From positions 1-13,840 of the forward strand of contig JAQICW010000161.1 of NCBI GenBank assembly GCA_027858355.1: a stretch of 13,840 nt of DNA, in the 5' to 3' direction. Positions 1-6,788 of the stretch are shown in pieces. Under the pieces are notes generated by a model. The model was not told the DNA's origin. It made no database searches and saw only the letters and a list, made by a program, of their open reading frames with translations. Both the position numbers and the translations under genes were made by a program. The stretch is from Desulfobacula sp. GTDB lineage: Bacteria; Desulfobacterota; Desulfobacteria; Desulfobacterales; Desulfobacteraceae. Within the stretch, counting starts at the first letter, position 1. Each line of letters starts with the position of its first letter.

Positions 1-56
1 CTGCAAACTTCTTCTACAATATAATTCATCTTAGATATTCCTAAAATACATTTCCA

Positions 57-1295
57 GTGAATCCAAAGGGGGGTATCCTCAATCGAGAAACACTTTATCC
101 CAGTGTGGGGCATATCCAGGAAGATATTGATATGGCAGTCATTGCCGTCCGGGCCGAGTATGTTCCCAAGGTAGTTGAACAATGTATAAAAAAGGGGGTA
201 AAGGGTGCTGTGATAGTATCCGGCGGATTTGCAGAAGCGGGAAATTTAAAATTACAGCAGCGGCTCGTTGATATGGCAAAAGAGGCCTCTTTTCCTTTTG
301 TCGGCCCCAATTGCCTTGGGATTTATGCCCCGGATCATGTGGATACGTTTTTCCTCCCTGGAGAAAGGATCATTCGCCCGGACAAGGGTAATGTCGGTTT
401 TGTCAGCCAGAGCGGGGGTGTTCTGGTGGATCAGATGGTTAAATTTGCAGGCCAGGGAATTGGTGTTTCTCTTGCTGTCAGCATAGGGAACAAGGCCTGT
501 ATCAAGGAAACAGATATGCTGGACTGGTTTGATCATGATCCTGAGACAAAGGTTATCGCTTTTTATATTGAAGGCTTTGAAAAAGGAGAAGGGCGAAAAT
601 TTATTAAAAGAGCGGAACAATGTTCCAAGCCAGTGGTTGTTTTTAAGGCTGGAAAGAGCAAAAAGGGTATTGAGGCAGTTTCCAGCCATACGGCTTCTCT
701 GGCAGGGAACTACCGGGTGTTTTCAGAAATCATGAAACAATATTGCGTGGCTGAGGCAGATAGTGAATATGAACTGACTTCCTTTTGTGAGGCGTTAAGC
801 TGTTATCCCAAAGGTATCAAGGGTAATGTCGGTATTATTTCTTTAAGTGGAGGGCATGGTGTTATCGCTGCAGATGCCTGCGAACTGTATGGCATATCAA
901 TACCTAAGATAGAGAAGGAAACAATGAATACCATTATGGACAAGCTGTCACCTGAAATTAGAAATATTGTTTCCCTTGCAAATCCCCTGGATCTCACCGG
1001 GAGTTCAGTGGACAGCGATATTGTGAGCTCGGCAAGACATTTGTCAAGGGATACGAACATTGACTGTATCCTGGCCCTGTTAATTCCTTATTCGCCGGGT
1101 GTTTCAGCCGATATCGGGGCAAAGCTCAGCCAGGTGGCCAGAAACGAAGGAAAACCCATGATTGCCTATGTTCCCAACGAGGATAAATATAAAATCATTA
1201 TAGAAGGATTTGAGCTTAATAATATTCCAGTGGCATCCTCTGTGGAAGGGGCTGTTATGATGGCCAAGGCTTTGATGAGGTGCAGGCCATGTTAA
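57..1295 (+). CDS. acdA: ADP-forming acyl-CoA (acetyl-CoA) synthetase, alpha subunit, N-terminally incomplete
   Basis: This is the alpha chain of an NDP-forming acyl-CoA synthetase, which interconverts acyl-CoA + ADP + Pi with free acid + ATP + CoA in the cytoplasm. It opens with VNPKGG and reads SVGHIQEDIDMAVIAV, the second half of the CoA-binding Rossmann domain. Two succinyl-CoA-synthetase-like (ligase-CoA) flavodoxin folds follow: VGFVSQSGGVLVDQM near residue 115 and the phosphohistidine motif SSHTASLAG with His211. In the archaeal enzymes the active histidine lies near residue 257, so about 45 N-terminal residues are missing. The only in-frame start is GTG 57, with no clear ribosome binding site. 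The same frame has a stop at 42-44, and the other two forward frames have stops at 22-24 and 32-34. The beta subunit overlaps the 3' end. The family call is firm; whether this copy is intact is doubtful. Substrate range (acetate, branched or aryl acids) cannot be read from sequence. Confidence 0.85.
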   Translation: MNPKGGILNRETLYPSVGHIQEDIDMAVIAVRAEYVPKVVEQCIKKGVKGAVIVSGGFAEAGNLKLQQRLVDMAKEASFPFVGPNCLGIYAPDHVDTFFLPGERIIRPDKGNVGFVSQSGGVLVDQMVKFAGQGIGVSLAVSIGNKACIKETDMLDWFDHDPETKVIAFYIEGFEKGEGRKFIKRAEQCSKPVVVFKAGKSKKGIEAVSSHTASLAGNYRVFSEIMKQYCVAEADSEYELTSFCEALSCYPKGIKGNVGIISLSGGHGVIAADACELYGISIPKIEKETMNTIMDKLSPEIRNIVSLANPLDLTGSSVDSDIVSSARHLSRDTNIDCILALLIPYSPGVSADIGAKLSQVARNEGKPMIAYVPNEDKYKIIIEGFELNNIPVASSVEGAVMMAKALMRCRPC

Positions 1296-1318
1296 AGAAG
1301 GACATGTTAAAGAAGGAC
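1289..1318 (+). repeat. Exact 15-bp tandem duplication at the acdB start
   Basis: ATGTTAAAGAAGGAC occurs at 1289-1303 and again at 1304-1318 without a gap. It duplicates the start codon and first five codons in frame and covers the alpha stop codon, so it gives two possible ATG starts. Confidence 0.95.
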
Positions 1319-1993
1319 AGCAAAAAAATTCTGGAGAAAAGCAAATCATTAGGATGGGTATTGGAACCAGATGCAAAGTCATTAATGAAATTACAGGGTC
1401 TTGATATACCGGATTTTATTTTAACCAATTCCTTTGAAGCAGCAGATCTATTTCTTAAGGAATGTGATGGCCCGGTTGTGGCAAAAGCAGTTTCAAAAAA
1501 AATACTGCATAAGACCGAGCATAATGCCGTTGTTACAGGTATTTTTTCAAGTGATCATCTGAAAATTGAAATGGCAAGACTGCAAAAACTTGACGGGTGC
1601 GAAAATATCCTTGTTGAAAAGATGGTTAAGGGTCTTGAGATTATCATTGGGGCAAAAAATGATTTTCAATTCGGTCCTGTTATTGTTTTTGGTATTGGTG
1701 GCACATCTGTTGAAATTTATAATGATACTGCAATCAGGATGGCTCCCATTAATCCGGGCGATGTTTTTTCCATGAAGGAATCTTTGAAAGCAAAAGAGAT
1801 TATAACAGGATATAGGGGCAAGTCCGGGGTGAATATGGAAATTCTGACGCATTTAATGGTCAATTTTTCCAATTTGATCATGGAACTTGAAAATGATATT
1901 GAATCAGTGGATTTAAATCCAGTGATTTGTACCAAGGACCGGTGTGTCATAGCAGATGCAAGAATAATTCTTAATTGTAATGAAGGATGTTGA
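1289..1993 (+). CDS. acdB: ADP-forming acyl-CoA synthetase, beta subunit (ATP-grasp)
   Basis: This is the ATP-grasp beta chain that pairs with the upstream alpha chain and carries out phosphoryl transfer to ADP. From ATG 1289 it has 234 residues, the usual size. The motif VAKAVSKKILHKTE places the conserved swinging-loop histidine at about residue 74 (His71 in the archaeal homologue). Other family landmarks are VEKMVKGLEIIIGAKNDFQFGPVIVFGIGG and the C-terminal SVDLNPVI. The usual Gly-Gly after the histidine is replaced by Asn-Ala (HKTEHNAVV), so it is a divergent member. I chose ATG 1289 because GAGG at 1277-1280 lies eight bases upstream. GTG 1280 and ATG 1304 are alternatives. It overlaps the alpha stop codon (1293-1295), implying translational coupling. 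The first 30 bases are an exact 15-bp tandem duplication (MLKKD twice). Confidence 0.86.
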   Translation: MLKKDMLKKDSKKILEKSKSLGWVLEPDAKSLMKLQGLDIPDFILTNSFEAADLFLKECDGPVVAKAVSKKILHKTEHNAVVTGIFSSDHLKIEMARLQKLDGCENILVEKMVKGLEIIIGAKNDFQFGPVIVFGIGGTSVEIYNDTAIRMAPINPGDVFSMKESLKAKEIITGYRGKSGVNMEILTHLMVNFSNLIMELENDIESVDLNPVICTKDRCVIADARIILNCNEGC

Positions 1994-2008
1994 TACACCC
2001 TTGTATCA
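1991..2008 (+). other. Small perfect hairpin overlapping the acdB stop codon
   Basis: TGATACA and TGTATCA form a 7-bp stem around the loop CCCT. The stop codon TGA (1991-1993) lies in the left arm. An A-rich stretch follows rather than a T-run, so it is not a standard terminator on this strand. It may stabilise the mRNA end or be chance. Confidence 0.35.
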
Positions 2009-2043
2009 TGGGACAAAAAAAATAAACAATACAGGAAAGATTT

Positions 2044-2835
2044 ATGTCAGATAAAAAAAAGTTAAAAATCATGTCATGGAATGTAAATGGTTTGCGTGCA
2101 GTGATAAACAAAGATTTTACAAAAATTATTCATGACCTTGATCCTGATATCCTTCTTCTCCAGGAAACAAAACTCCAGGAAGACCAACGGACGGATGAGA
2201 TGATTGATTTGCATTCTTATAAATCGTTCTGGTCCTATTCAACGATCAAAAAAGGATATAGTGGTGTTGCCGCCTATTCAAAAACAGAACCTGAAAAAGT
2301 CACCACTTCGTTTTCCAGGCCTGAAATTGATAATGAAGGGCCGGTGATTCAACTGTATTATAAGGATTTTATTTTATTTAATATTTATTTTCCCAACGGC
2401 CAGATGAACGATGATCGGCTTGAGTATAAACTTGATTTTTATGACTGGTTTTTAACCTATGCAAATAAACTAAGAGACCAGGGGAAAAGTCTTATTATTA
2501 CAGGGGATTTTAACACGGCTCACAATGAAATTGATTTGAAAAATCCAGGACCAAATTCCAAGCGATCCGGTTTTTTAAGAATTGAAAGGGATGTTCTGGA
2601 CCGGATGGTTGACATGGGGTATGTGGATACCTTCAGGCATTTTCATCCGGAACAAGTCAAGTATTCATGGTGGTCATATAGGTTTAATGCAAGAAAAAAC
2701 AATGCTGGCTGGCGCATTGATTATTTTTTTGTGACAAGGGATCTTATGGATAAAGGCCTGGTCAAACAAGCCTTTATCCATAATGATGTATTTGGATCAG
2801 ATCATTGCCCTGTTGGTGTGGAAATCGAAATTTGA
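2044..2835 (+). CDS. xth: Exodeoxyribonuclease III / AP endonuclease (ExoA-type)
   Basis: This Mg-dependent phosphodiesterase of the endonuclease/exonuclease/phosphatase fold cleaves at abasic sites in base-excision repair and degrades 3' ends of duplex DNA. At 263 residues it has the normal length. Landmarks are KIMSWNVNGLRA (Asn13 metal region), LLQETKLQ (catalytic Glu41), NIYFPNGQ, ITGDFNTAHNEIDL (Asp155, Asn157), NNAGWRIDYFFV and GSDHCPVG (Asp253-His254 general-base pair). The NIYFPN and WRIDYFF forms resemble the Bacillus ExoA/APE1 branch more than E. coli Xth. AGGAAAG at 2033-2039 is a good ribosome binding site for ATG 2044. It follows acdB by 50 bp and converges on the rubredoxin-DUF2231 gene. 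A role in repairing oxidised DNA would fit the neighbouring oxygen-defence genes, but that is inference. Confidence 0.95.
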   Translation: MSDKKKLKIMSWNVNGLRAVINKDFTKIIHDLDPDILLLQETKLQEDQRTDEMIDLHSYKSFWSYSTIKKGYSGVAAYSKTEPEKVTTSFSRPEIDNEGPVIQLYYKDFILFNIYFPNGQMNDDRLEYKLDFYDWFLTYANKLRDQGKSLIITGDFNTAHNEIDLKNPGPNSKRSGFLRIERDVLDRMVDMGYVDTFRHFHPEQVKYSWWSYRFNARKNNAGWRIDYFFVTRDLMDKGLVKQAFIHNDVFGSDHCPVGVEIEI

Positions 2836-2851
2836 TGCCATTATCCTTCCA

Positions 2852-2875
2852 TTGCCCGGCAAAGTTCCCGGGCAA
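2852..2875. terminator. Possible hairpin between convergent genes
   Basis: TTGCCCGG (2852-2859) pairs perfectly with CCGGGCAA (2868-2875) around an 8-base loop, in the gap between xth and the oppositely oriented DUF2231 gene. No T-run follows on either strand, so termination is only suggested by stem strength and position. Confidence 0.35.
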
Positions 2876-2910
2876 ACTCAGAGCAGTTTAATTTGAATGG
2901 TTAGGGCTCG

Positions 2911-3564
2911 CTAATCTTTAAACACAAGTTTTCCACCAATATGCCCTGCAATGCCAGCGGCAATAAGCATAATGATGTTTATGAAAATAAATATCAAGGC
3001 TTTTGGGGATGATAAAATCTTAGGATTTATCATAAACCATACAAGACTTATCACACATGAAACACTGGTCACAGTTGCGGCAAGGATTTTTAATTTAAAA
3101 ATGAGTGTCAGAGCACCATTATATTTTTTCTTCCATTCAATAATTCCTGTGAGAATTACAAAAGGAAGGGAAAGTATGACAAAAATCAGGTTAATAAAAG
3201 CAACCCTGGAAAGAAGATCATAGTCAAATATCCATGCCAAAAGCCAGAGGATAACTGCCGCTGGCAGTATCCCATTGGGCGTATGCACTGATACCGGGTG
3301 GGCATGGTGCTTGACAAGAAGGGATTCTATTTTTTTAAAACCTGTTTCTTTAATGGCAGGGGGCGGCTTTAATACTTCTTTTTTTTCAGACTCCTCTGGT
3401 CCGGGTTTTATTGCGGGACTTTCTTTTTTTTGGGGCGTTTCAGGCATGGGAGCTTTGTTGATTTCTACAAATTTGCTTGCATCTGCATTGCAAACCGGGC
3501 ATTTTTCAGGAGGGTTTTCTCCTTTGTGAATATATTTGCAGATACTGCATTGCCATTGTTTCAT
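2911..3564 (-). CDS. Rubredoxin-type module fused to a DUF2231 membrane domain
   Basis: A two-part protein of 217 residues. Residues 1-35 form a short rubredoxin/rubrerythrin-type iron module with CSIC (Cys6, Cys9) and CPVC (Cys22, Cys25), spacing CX2C-X12-CX2C. Residues about 36-72 are a Pro/Lys/Glu-rich linker. The rest matches DUF2231-like membrane proteins: HHAHPVSVHTPNGILPAAV followed by four hydrophobic helices, with ITGIIEWKK after the second. Histidines in the HPVSVHTP segment could bind haem or metal, which is inference. The likely role is electron transfer between a cytoplasmic rubredoxin module and the membrane; the partner is unknown. It is the last gene of the operon glutaredoxin, ftrB, citrate synthase, this gene, starting 21 bp after the citrate synthase stop. 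Its N-terminus (MKQWQCSIC) closely resembles that of the divergent FMN dehydrogenase (MNQWYCSVC). Confidence 0.8.
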   Translation of the reverse strand: MKQWQCSICKYIHKGENPPEKCPVCNADASKFVEINKAPMPETPQKKESPAIKPGPEESEKKEVLKPPPAIKETGFKKIESLLVKHHAHPVSVHTPNGILPAAVILWLLAWIFDYDLLSRVAFINLIFVILSLPFVILTGIIEWKKKYNGALTLIFKLKILAATVTSVSCVISLVWFMINPKILSSPKALIFIFINIIMLIAAGIAGHIGGKLVFKD

Positions 3565-3585
3565 ATTTGTAATCCTTTTTTGTTT

Positions 3586-4767
3586 TTAACGATTATTCAT
3601 ATCTATAAATACACATTCATCAGGTCCGCAATGACTGCCCACATATTTTGCTCCTGGTCTGTAAAGGGATGGTTTAGGGGCTGCCATGGCATATTGTTCT
3701 TCAATTACATGGGCTGCCCATCCACTGACCCTTGCAATAGCAAACAAAGGTGAAAAAAGATCTGTGGCAATGCCCATGGCATAGAAAAAGGAGGCACTGT
3801 AAAAATCTACATTACTAAAGATTTCAATCTGTTTTTTTGCCTTAAAGGCAGCCTTCCCTTTTTTCTCAAGTTCCCTTGAAAGTTCATACCATTGGGGTTG
3901 TTTGGCGATCTGCCCCATTCTCTTGCTCATGGGTTCAAGAATGATGGCTCTCGGGTCATCTGTCTGGTAGACGGCATGACCAAGACCCATGAGGAGTCCT
4001 TTGGAGTTAAATATGTCATTGATGTAGGCGTCGATTTTTTCAACAGAACCGATTTCTTTTAACATTTTCATGACCCTGACATTGGCACCACCGTGGAGAG
4101 CGCCTGACAGAGAACCAATGGCTGCAGATATGGCAGCATATATATGGGCTCTGGTGGATGCCACCTGCCTTGCTGTAAATGTGGAAGCATTAAATGAGTG
4201 TTCCGCATGGAGAACAAGGCTTGTATCAAAAAACCGGGCGGTTTCATCATCAGGCTTTTCACCGTTTAGCATATATAAAAAATTTGCCCCGTGGTTTAAG
4301 TCATTGTCTGGTGGAACCACGTTTTTTTTGTTTCTGATCCGGTCCCATGCAGCTGTAATGGTCGCTATTCCTGCAATGATATTTTCAGCACTGAAGAGTA
4401 TATTTTCAATACCGGATTCTCCAATAGTCTGATCGGTTTGTATCAATAAAGGGGTTGCCACCTGCAGGACATCCATGGGGTTCATTTCTACTGGAAGTGT
4501 TTTAAGAAAAGAAAAGATGTTTTCCGGAACCTTTCTTTTTTGTTTCAGACTTTGATTAAAAGCTTCCAATTCTTGTTTTTTGGGAAGTCTTTCATACAAT
4601 AAAAGAAAGCAGACTTCTTCAAAATTAGCATTTTTGGCCAGGTCTTCAATTAAAAATCCCCGGTATATCAGTTTTCCTTGTTTTCCCCGGACATCGCAAA
4701 TTTTTGAACTGGCCACATCAACACCGCGAAGGCCGGTATTCATGACAGGTAATAAACAATCGTCCAT
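3586..4767 (-). CDS. gltA: Citrate synthase (type II-like small form) / methylcitrate synthase family
   Basis: Condenses acetyl-CoA with oxaloacetate to citrate in the cytoplasm. It has 393 residues, typical for the short bacterial and archaeal form. The catalytic residues are visible: His225 in GALHGGAN, His264 in LMGLGHAVYQTDDPRA, and Asp321 in NVDFYSASFF. The substrate-binding His190 lies in LHAEHSFNAST. The N-terminus GLRGVDVASSKICDVRGKQGKLIYRG is characteristic of the family. A 2-methylcitrate synthase role cannot be excluded from sequence. AAGGAAAG at 4772-4779 supports ATG 4767. Its operon position is odd: 17 bp after the ferredoxin:thioredoxin reductase chain and 21 bp before a rubredoxin-module membrane protein. 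This hints that carbon entry into the TCA cycle is transcribed with thiol-redox genes. In complete-oxidising sulfate reducers the cycle supplies reduced ferredoxin and NADPH; that link is inference. Confidence 0.93.
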   Translation of the reverse strand: MDDCLLPVMNTGLRGVDVASSKICDVRGKQGKLIYRGFLIEDLAKNANFEEVCFLLLYERLPKKQELEAFNQSLKQKRKVPENIFSFLKTLPVEMNPMDVLQVATPLLIQTDQTIGESGIENILFSAENIIAGIATITAAWDRIRNKKNVVPPDNDLNHGANFLYMLNGEKPDDETARFFDTSLVLHAEHSFNASTFTARQVASTRAHIYAAISAAIGSLSGALHGGANVRVMKMLKEIGSVEKIDAYINDIFNSKGLLMGLGHAVYQTDDPRAIILEPMSKRMGQIAKQPQWYELSRELEKKGKAAFKAKKQIEIFSNVDFYSASFFYAMGIATDLFSPLFAIARVSGWAAHVIEEQYAMAAPKPSLYRPGAKYVGSHCGPDECVFIDMNNR

Positions 4768-4784
4768 TAGTCTTTCCTTAAAAA

Positions 4785-5114
4785 TTAAAATATTTTTTCA
4801 GGGTGTCTTCTTTCAGGGATATAGTGTGATTCCATTTCATTGTTATGAAGCGCTTTGGATATATAAAGGCCGCAAAAGCAGGCCCCGAATTCTTCCAGGT
4901 CAGGTGCCCGGTATTCACAGGGACAGATGATATCTTTGTCCTTTTCACTATCACCACAGGCAAGTCTGCAGGGGCAGGCCATATATCCATACCTTTCCTT
5001 ATTTAAAATAAGGGATTCAAGAAGCTCAAACACCAGGTCCTTATCTTTATTAAAATAAATACCTTTTGCTTCCTGGGACTTTTTTAATGCTGTGTATAAT
5101 TGTTCAACTTTCAT
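4785..5114 (-). CDS. ftrB: Ferredoxin:thioredoxin reductase, catalytic (beta) chain
   Basis: This 109-residue [4Fe-4S] protein uses reduced ferredoxin to split a disulfide on a thioredoxin- or glutaredoxin-like partner. The three signature pairs are present: CPC (Cys47, Cys49), CPC (Cys64, Cys66) and CFC (Cys79, Cys81). By analogy with the plant enzyme, Cys47, Cys64, Cys66 and Cys79 bind the cluster, while Cys49 and Cys81 form the active disulfide. Spacing differs from plants (14 and 12 residues between pairs rather than 16 and 8), and the upstream plant Cys is Asn22 here (GIYFNKDKD), as in prokaryotic FTR-like proteins. No variable (alpha) chain is encoded nearby. The start codon overlaps the end of the glutaredoxin gene by 11 bp, so the two are probably translated together and may work as a pair. 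Confidence 0.92.
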   Translation of the reverse strand: MKVEQLYTALKKSQEAKGIYFNKDKDLVFELLESLILNKERYGYMACPCRLACGDSEKDKDIICPCEYRAPDLEEFGACFCGLYISKALHNNEMESHYIPERRHPEKIF

Positions 5115-5370
5115 CTTTAATCCCTAAAGCCTCCTTGATTTGTTTTTCTTTATATCCGACAATGACAATGTCGTTAATTTTAATGGTGGGAAAAGAACAC
5201 CGGGGGTTCAGCTCTCTGATTTCCGCTAGAACTGCTTTTCGTTCTTGCCCTTCCAAATCATCTACCTCTATATAGGCAAATTCAACATTGCATTCAGAAA
5301 GAAGCCTTTTGGTTGATTTGCAGTGCCTGCATGTACTTAATGCATATAATGTTGTTTTGTTCGTGGCCAT
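5104..5370 (-). CDS. Glutaredoxin-like redoxin
   Basis: A small thioredoxin-fold protein of 88 residues with the active-site motif STCRHC (Cys14, Cys17) after TTLYAL, and the cis-proline and binding-loop region CSFPTIKIND, ending with IVGYKEKQIKEAL. Glutaredoxins and NrdH-type redoxins reduce protein disulfides. Many anaerobes of this kind have no obvious glutathione system, so this protein is more likely reduced by the co-encoded ferredoxin:thioredoxin reductase; that is inference from the 11-bp gene overlap. It is the first gene of the four-gene minus-strand operon. GGAGAAA in the bases just upstream of ATG 5370 acts as ribosome binding site. A palindromic repeat lies in its predicted leader at 5400-5433 and a sigma-54-like promoter at 5461-5477. 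Confidence 0.9.
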   Translation of the reverse strand: MATNKTTLYALSTCRHCKSTKRLLSECNVEFAYIEVDDLEGQERKAVLAEIRELNPRCSFPTIKINDIVIVGYKEKQIKEALGIKDES

Positions 5371-5399
5371 TAATTTCTCCTTTGATATCTGTGGTGTCT

Positions 5400-5433
5400 G
5401 GGGTCAGGCTTGCATTTGTTTAAGCCTGACCCC
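5400..5433. repeat. Palindromic GGGGTCAGGC-type repeat, copy 1
   Basis: GGGGTCAGGCTT (5400-5411) pairs perfectly with AAGCCTGACCCC (5422-5433), giving a 12-bp stem and a 10-base loop. The same outer sequence ends the larger palindrome at 8526-8586. Ends of this kind resemble short repeats spread by REP-associated tyrosine (Y1) transposases, which is inference; no transposase is present. It lies about 30 bp upstream of the glutaredoxin start, within the predicted leader RNA. Confidence 0.75.
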
Positions 5434-5460
5434 CATTTGTTTATTTAAGATAATAAATCT

Positions 5461-5477
5461 TGCACGATTTATACCAG
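5461..5477 (-). promoter_or_regulatory. Possible sigma-54 promoter of the glutaredoxin operon
   Basis: Read on the minus strand the site is CTGGTATAAATCGTGCA, with GG-N10-GC spacing and 8 of 11 matches to TGGCAC-N5-TTGCW. Transcription would start near 5450, giving a leader of about 80 bases that contains the 5400-5433 palindrome. An overlapping sigma-70-like alternative is TTTACT (5492-5497), an 18-bp spacer and TATAAA (5468-5473). Confidence 0.4.
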
Positions 5478-5563
5478 ATTTGCAAGTTTAAAGTAAAATT
5501 TGGACTGTGTGATTTACATGTTAAAACCTTGAATAAATATGTTGAAAAATTTTTAATATAAAT

Positions 5564-5580
5564 TTGGCCTGGATTTTGCT
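5564..5580 (+). promoter_or_regulatory. Sigma-54-type promoter of the rubredoxin/FMN dehydrogenase operon
   Basis: TTGGCCTGGATTTTGCT fits the -24/-12 pattern: TGGCCT, five bases, TTGCT, with exact GG-N10-GC spacing and 9 of 11 consensus matches. The predicted start near 5591 leaves a leader of about 23 bases containing AAGGAG (5601-5606) before ATG 5614. An inverted repeat, GTATTT-TAT-AAATAC (5584-5598), covers the predicted start point and could be an operator. Confidence 0.55.
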
Positions 5581-5613
5581 AATGTATTTTATAAATACAA
5601 AAGGAGAAAATTA

Positions 5614-6774
5614 ATGAATCAATGGTATTGTTCTGTTTGTCATACAAAATTAAACAGCGAAAAAAAACCCGATATTTGTGAGGTTTGTCATGCAGACGAT
5701 AGAATGATCATGAATATGGAACAGGTCCCCCAATCCCTTGAACAGGTCAGGGACTTGGCCAGGACAAAACTCAAGGGGATCTGTGCGGCATATCCTTCAT
5801 GTGACGGCAGTTTTGATAAAATATGTCAGAGGGAAGCTTATGGAAAACCCATCGGGCTTGGCGGCGCAGGGCAGGGACTGTCTTTCAGGGCAAATTCACA
5901 AGCCCTTGCAGATATTCAGTTCAATATGTCTGTATTGGGAGATCATTTTGAACCAGATACTTCCTGTTCATTTTTGGGTATGGATCTTAAATTTCCGGTA
6001 TTGGCTTCGTCTACAGCAGGTGCCCAAAAATATAATGATGCCCTGGATGAAACAATGTTCTGCACATCTGTATTAAAGGGATCAAAAGATGCAGGCACTA
6101 TCGGGCTTCGGGGGGACACCTGGTTTTATACACTTGAGGACAACCCGTCATTAAATGCCATGAAAGACTGCAACGGATATGGCATACCCATATTCAAGCC
6201 AAGGGCCCAGGATGTTTTGAAAAGACTCATTGAAAAAGCAGAAAGCTATGGCTGTAAAGCTGTTGGTATCGATCTGGATGGTTGCGGGTCAACCATTATG
6301 GCATTGCATGGGCAGCCTGTGTTTAAAAAGAATGTTAAAGATATTGAAGAATTGGTAAATTTTACATCCCTGCCTTTTATTGCCAAAGGTATCATGCTCC
6401 CGGACGAGGCGCTAAAGTGTGCAGATGCAGGCGTTTCAGTAATTTCTGTATCCAACCATGGCGGCCGGGTCATGGATTCAACCCCGGGTGTTGCCACCAT
6501 GCTACCCAAGATCCGTGAGAAACTTGGGGATTCTGTTACTATTACAGCAGATGGAGGAGTGAGAACGGGGTATGACGTGTTGAAAATGCTGGCACTGGGT
6601 GCTGATGCCGTTCTTTTGGGAAGGGATATTATCAGGGCCGCAGTTGGCGCTGGATCACTTGGGGTGCAACTGCACCTTGAACATATTAAAAAAACCTTGA
6701 AAAAAGCCATGTTTATGACTGGAACAAAGAATGTTAAAATGGCTGATTCAAGAATTTTATTTAAACAAAACTGA
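5614..6774 (+). CDS. Rubredoxin-type module fused to FMN-dependent 2-hydroxy-acid dehydrogenase
   Basis: A fusion of 386 residues. Residues 1-30 are a small iron module with CSVC (Cys6, Cys9) and CEVC (Cys22, Cys25), spacing CX2C-X12-CX2C. Residues from about 45 match the short clostridial-type alpha-hydroxy-acid oxidising flavoproteins (FMN-binding TIM barrel): FPVLASSTAGAQ, GTIGLRGD, IPIFKPR, FIAKGIM (Lys258), the catalytic SNHGGRVMD (His282), and the FMN phosphate site ITADGGVRTGYDVLKMLALG (Asp313, Arg317). Such enzymes oxidise lactate or related 2-hydroxy acids; the substrate here is unknown. The barrel's own N-terminal segment carries further cysteines (GICAAYPSC, KIC). The iron module offers a direct electron exit from FMN, plausibly to rubredoxin-dependent partners or the flavodoxin 14 bp downstream. 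A strong AAGGAG and a sigma-54-like promoter precede it. It heads a three-gene operon with flavodoxin and thioredoxin. Confidence 0.85.
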   Translation: MNQWYCSVCHTKLNSEKKPDICEVCHADDRMIMNMEQVPQSLEQVRDLARTKLKGICAAYPSCDGSFDKICQREAYGKPIGLGGAGQGLSFRANSQALADIQFNMSVLGDHFEPDTSCSFLGMDLKFPVLASSTAGAQKYNDALDETMFCTSVLKGSKDAGTIGLRGDTWFYTLEDNPSLNAMKDCNGYGIPIFKPRAQDVLKRLIEKAESYGCKAVGIDLDGCGSTIMALHGQPVFKKNVKDIEELVNFTSLPFIAKGIMLPDEALKCADAGVSVISVSNHGGRVMDSTPGVATMLPKIREKLGDSVTITADGGVRTGYDVLKMLALGADAVLLGRDIIRAAVGAGSLGVQLHLEHIKKTLKKAMFMTGTKNVKMADSRILFKQN

Positions 6775-6788
6775 ATAAAGGAGGAAAA

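Noticed and set aside
3430..3753. 107-residue plus-strand reading frame
   Set aside because: It lies opposite the rubredoxin-DUF2231 and citrate synthase genes, spans their junction, and has no recognisable motif or ribosome binding site; it is an antisense shadow.
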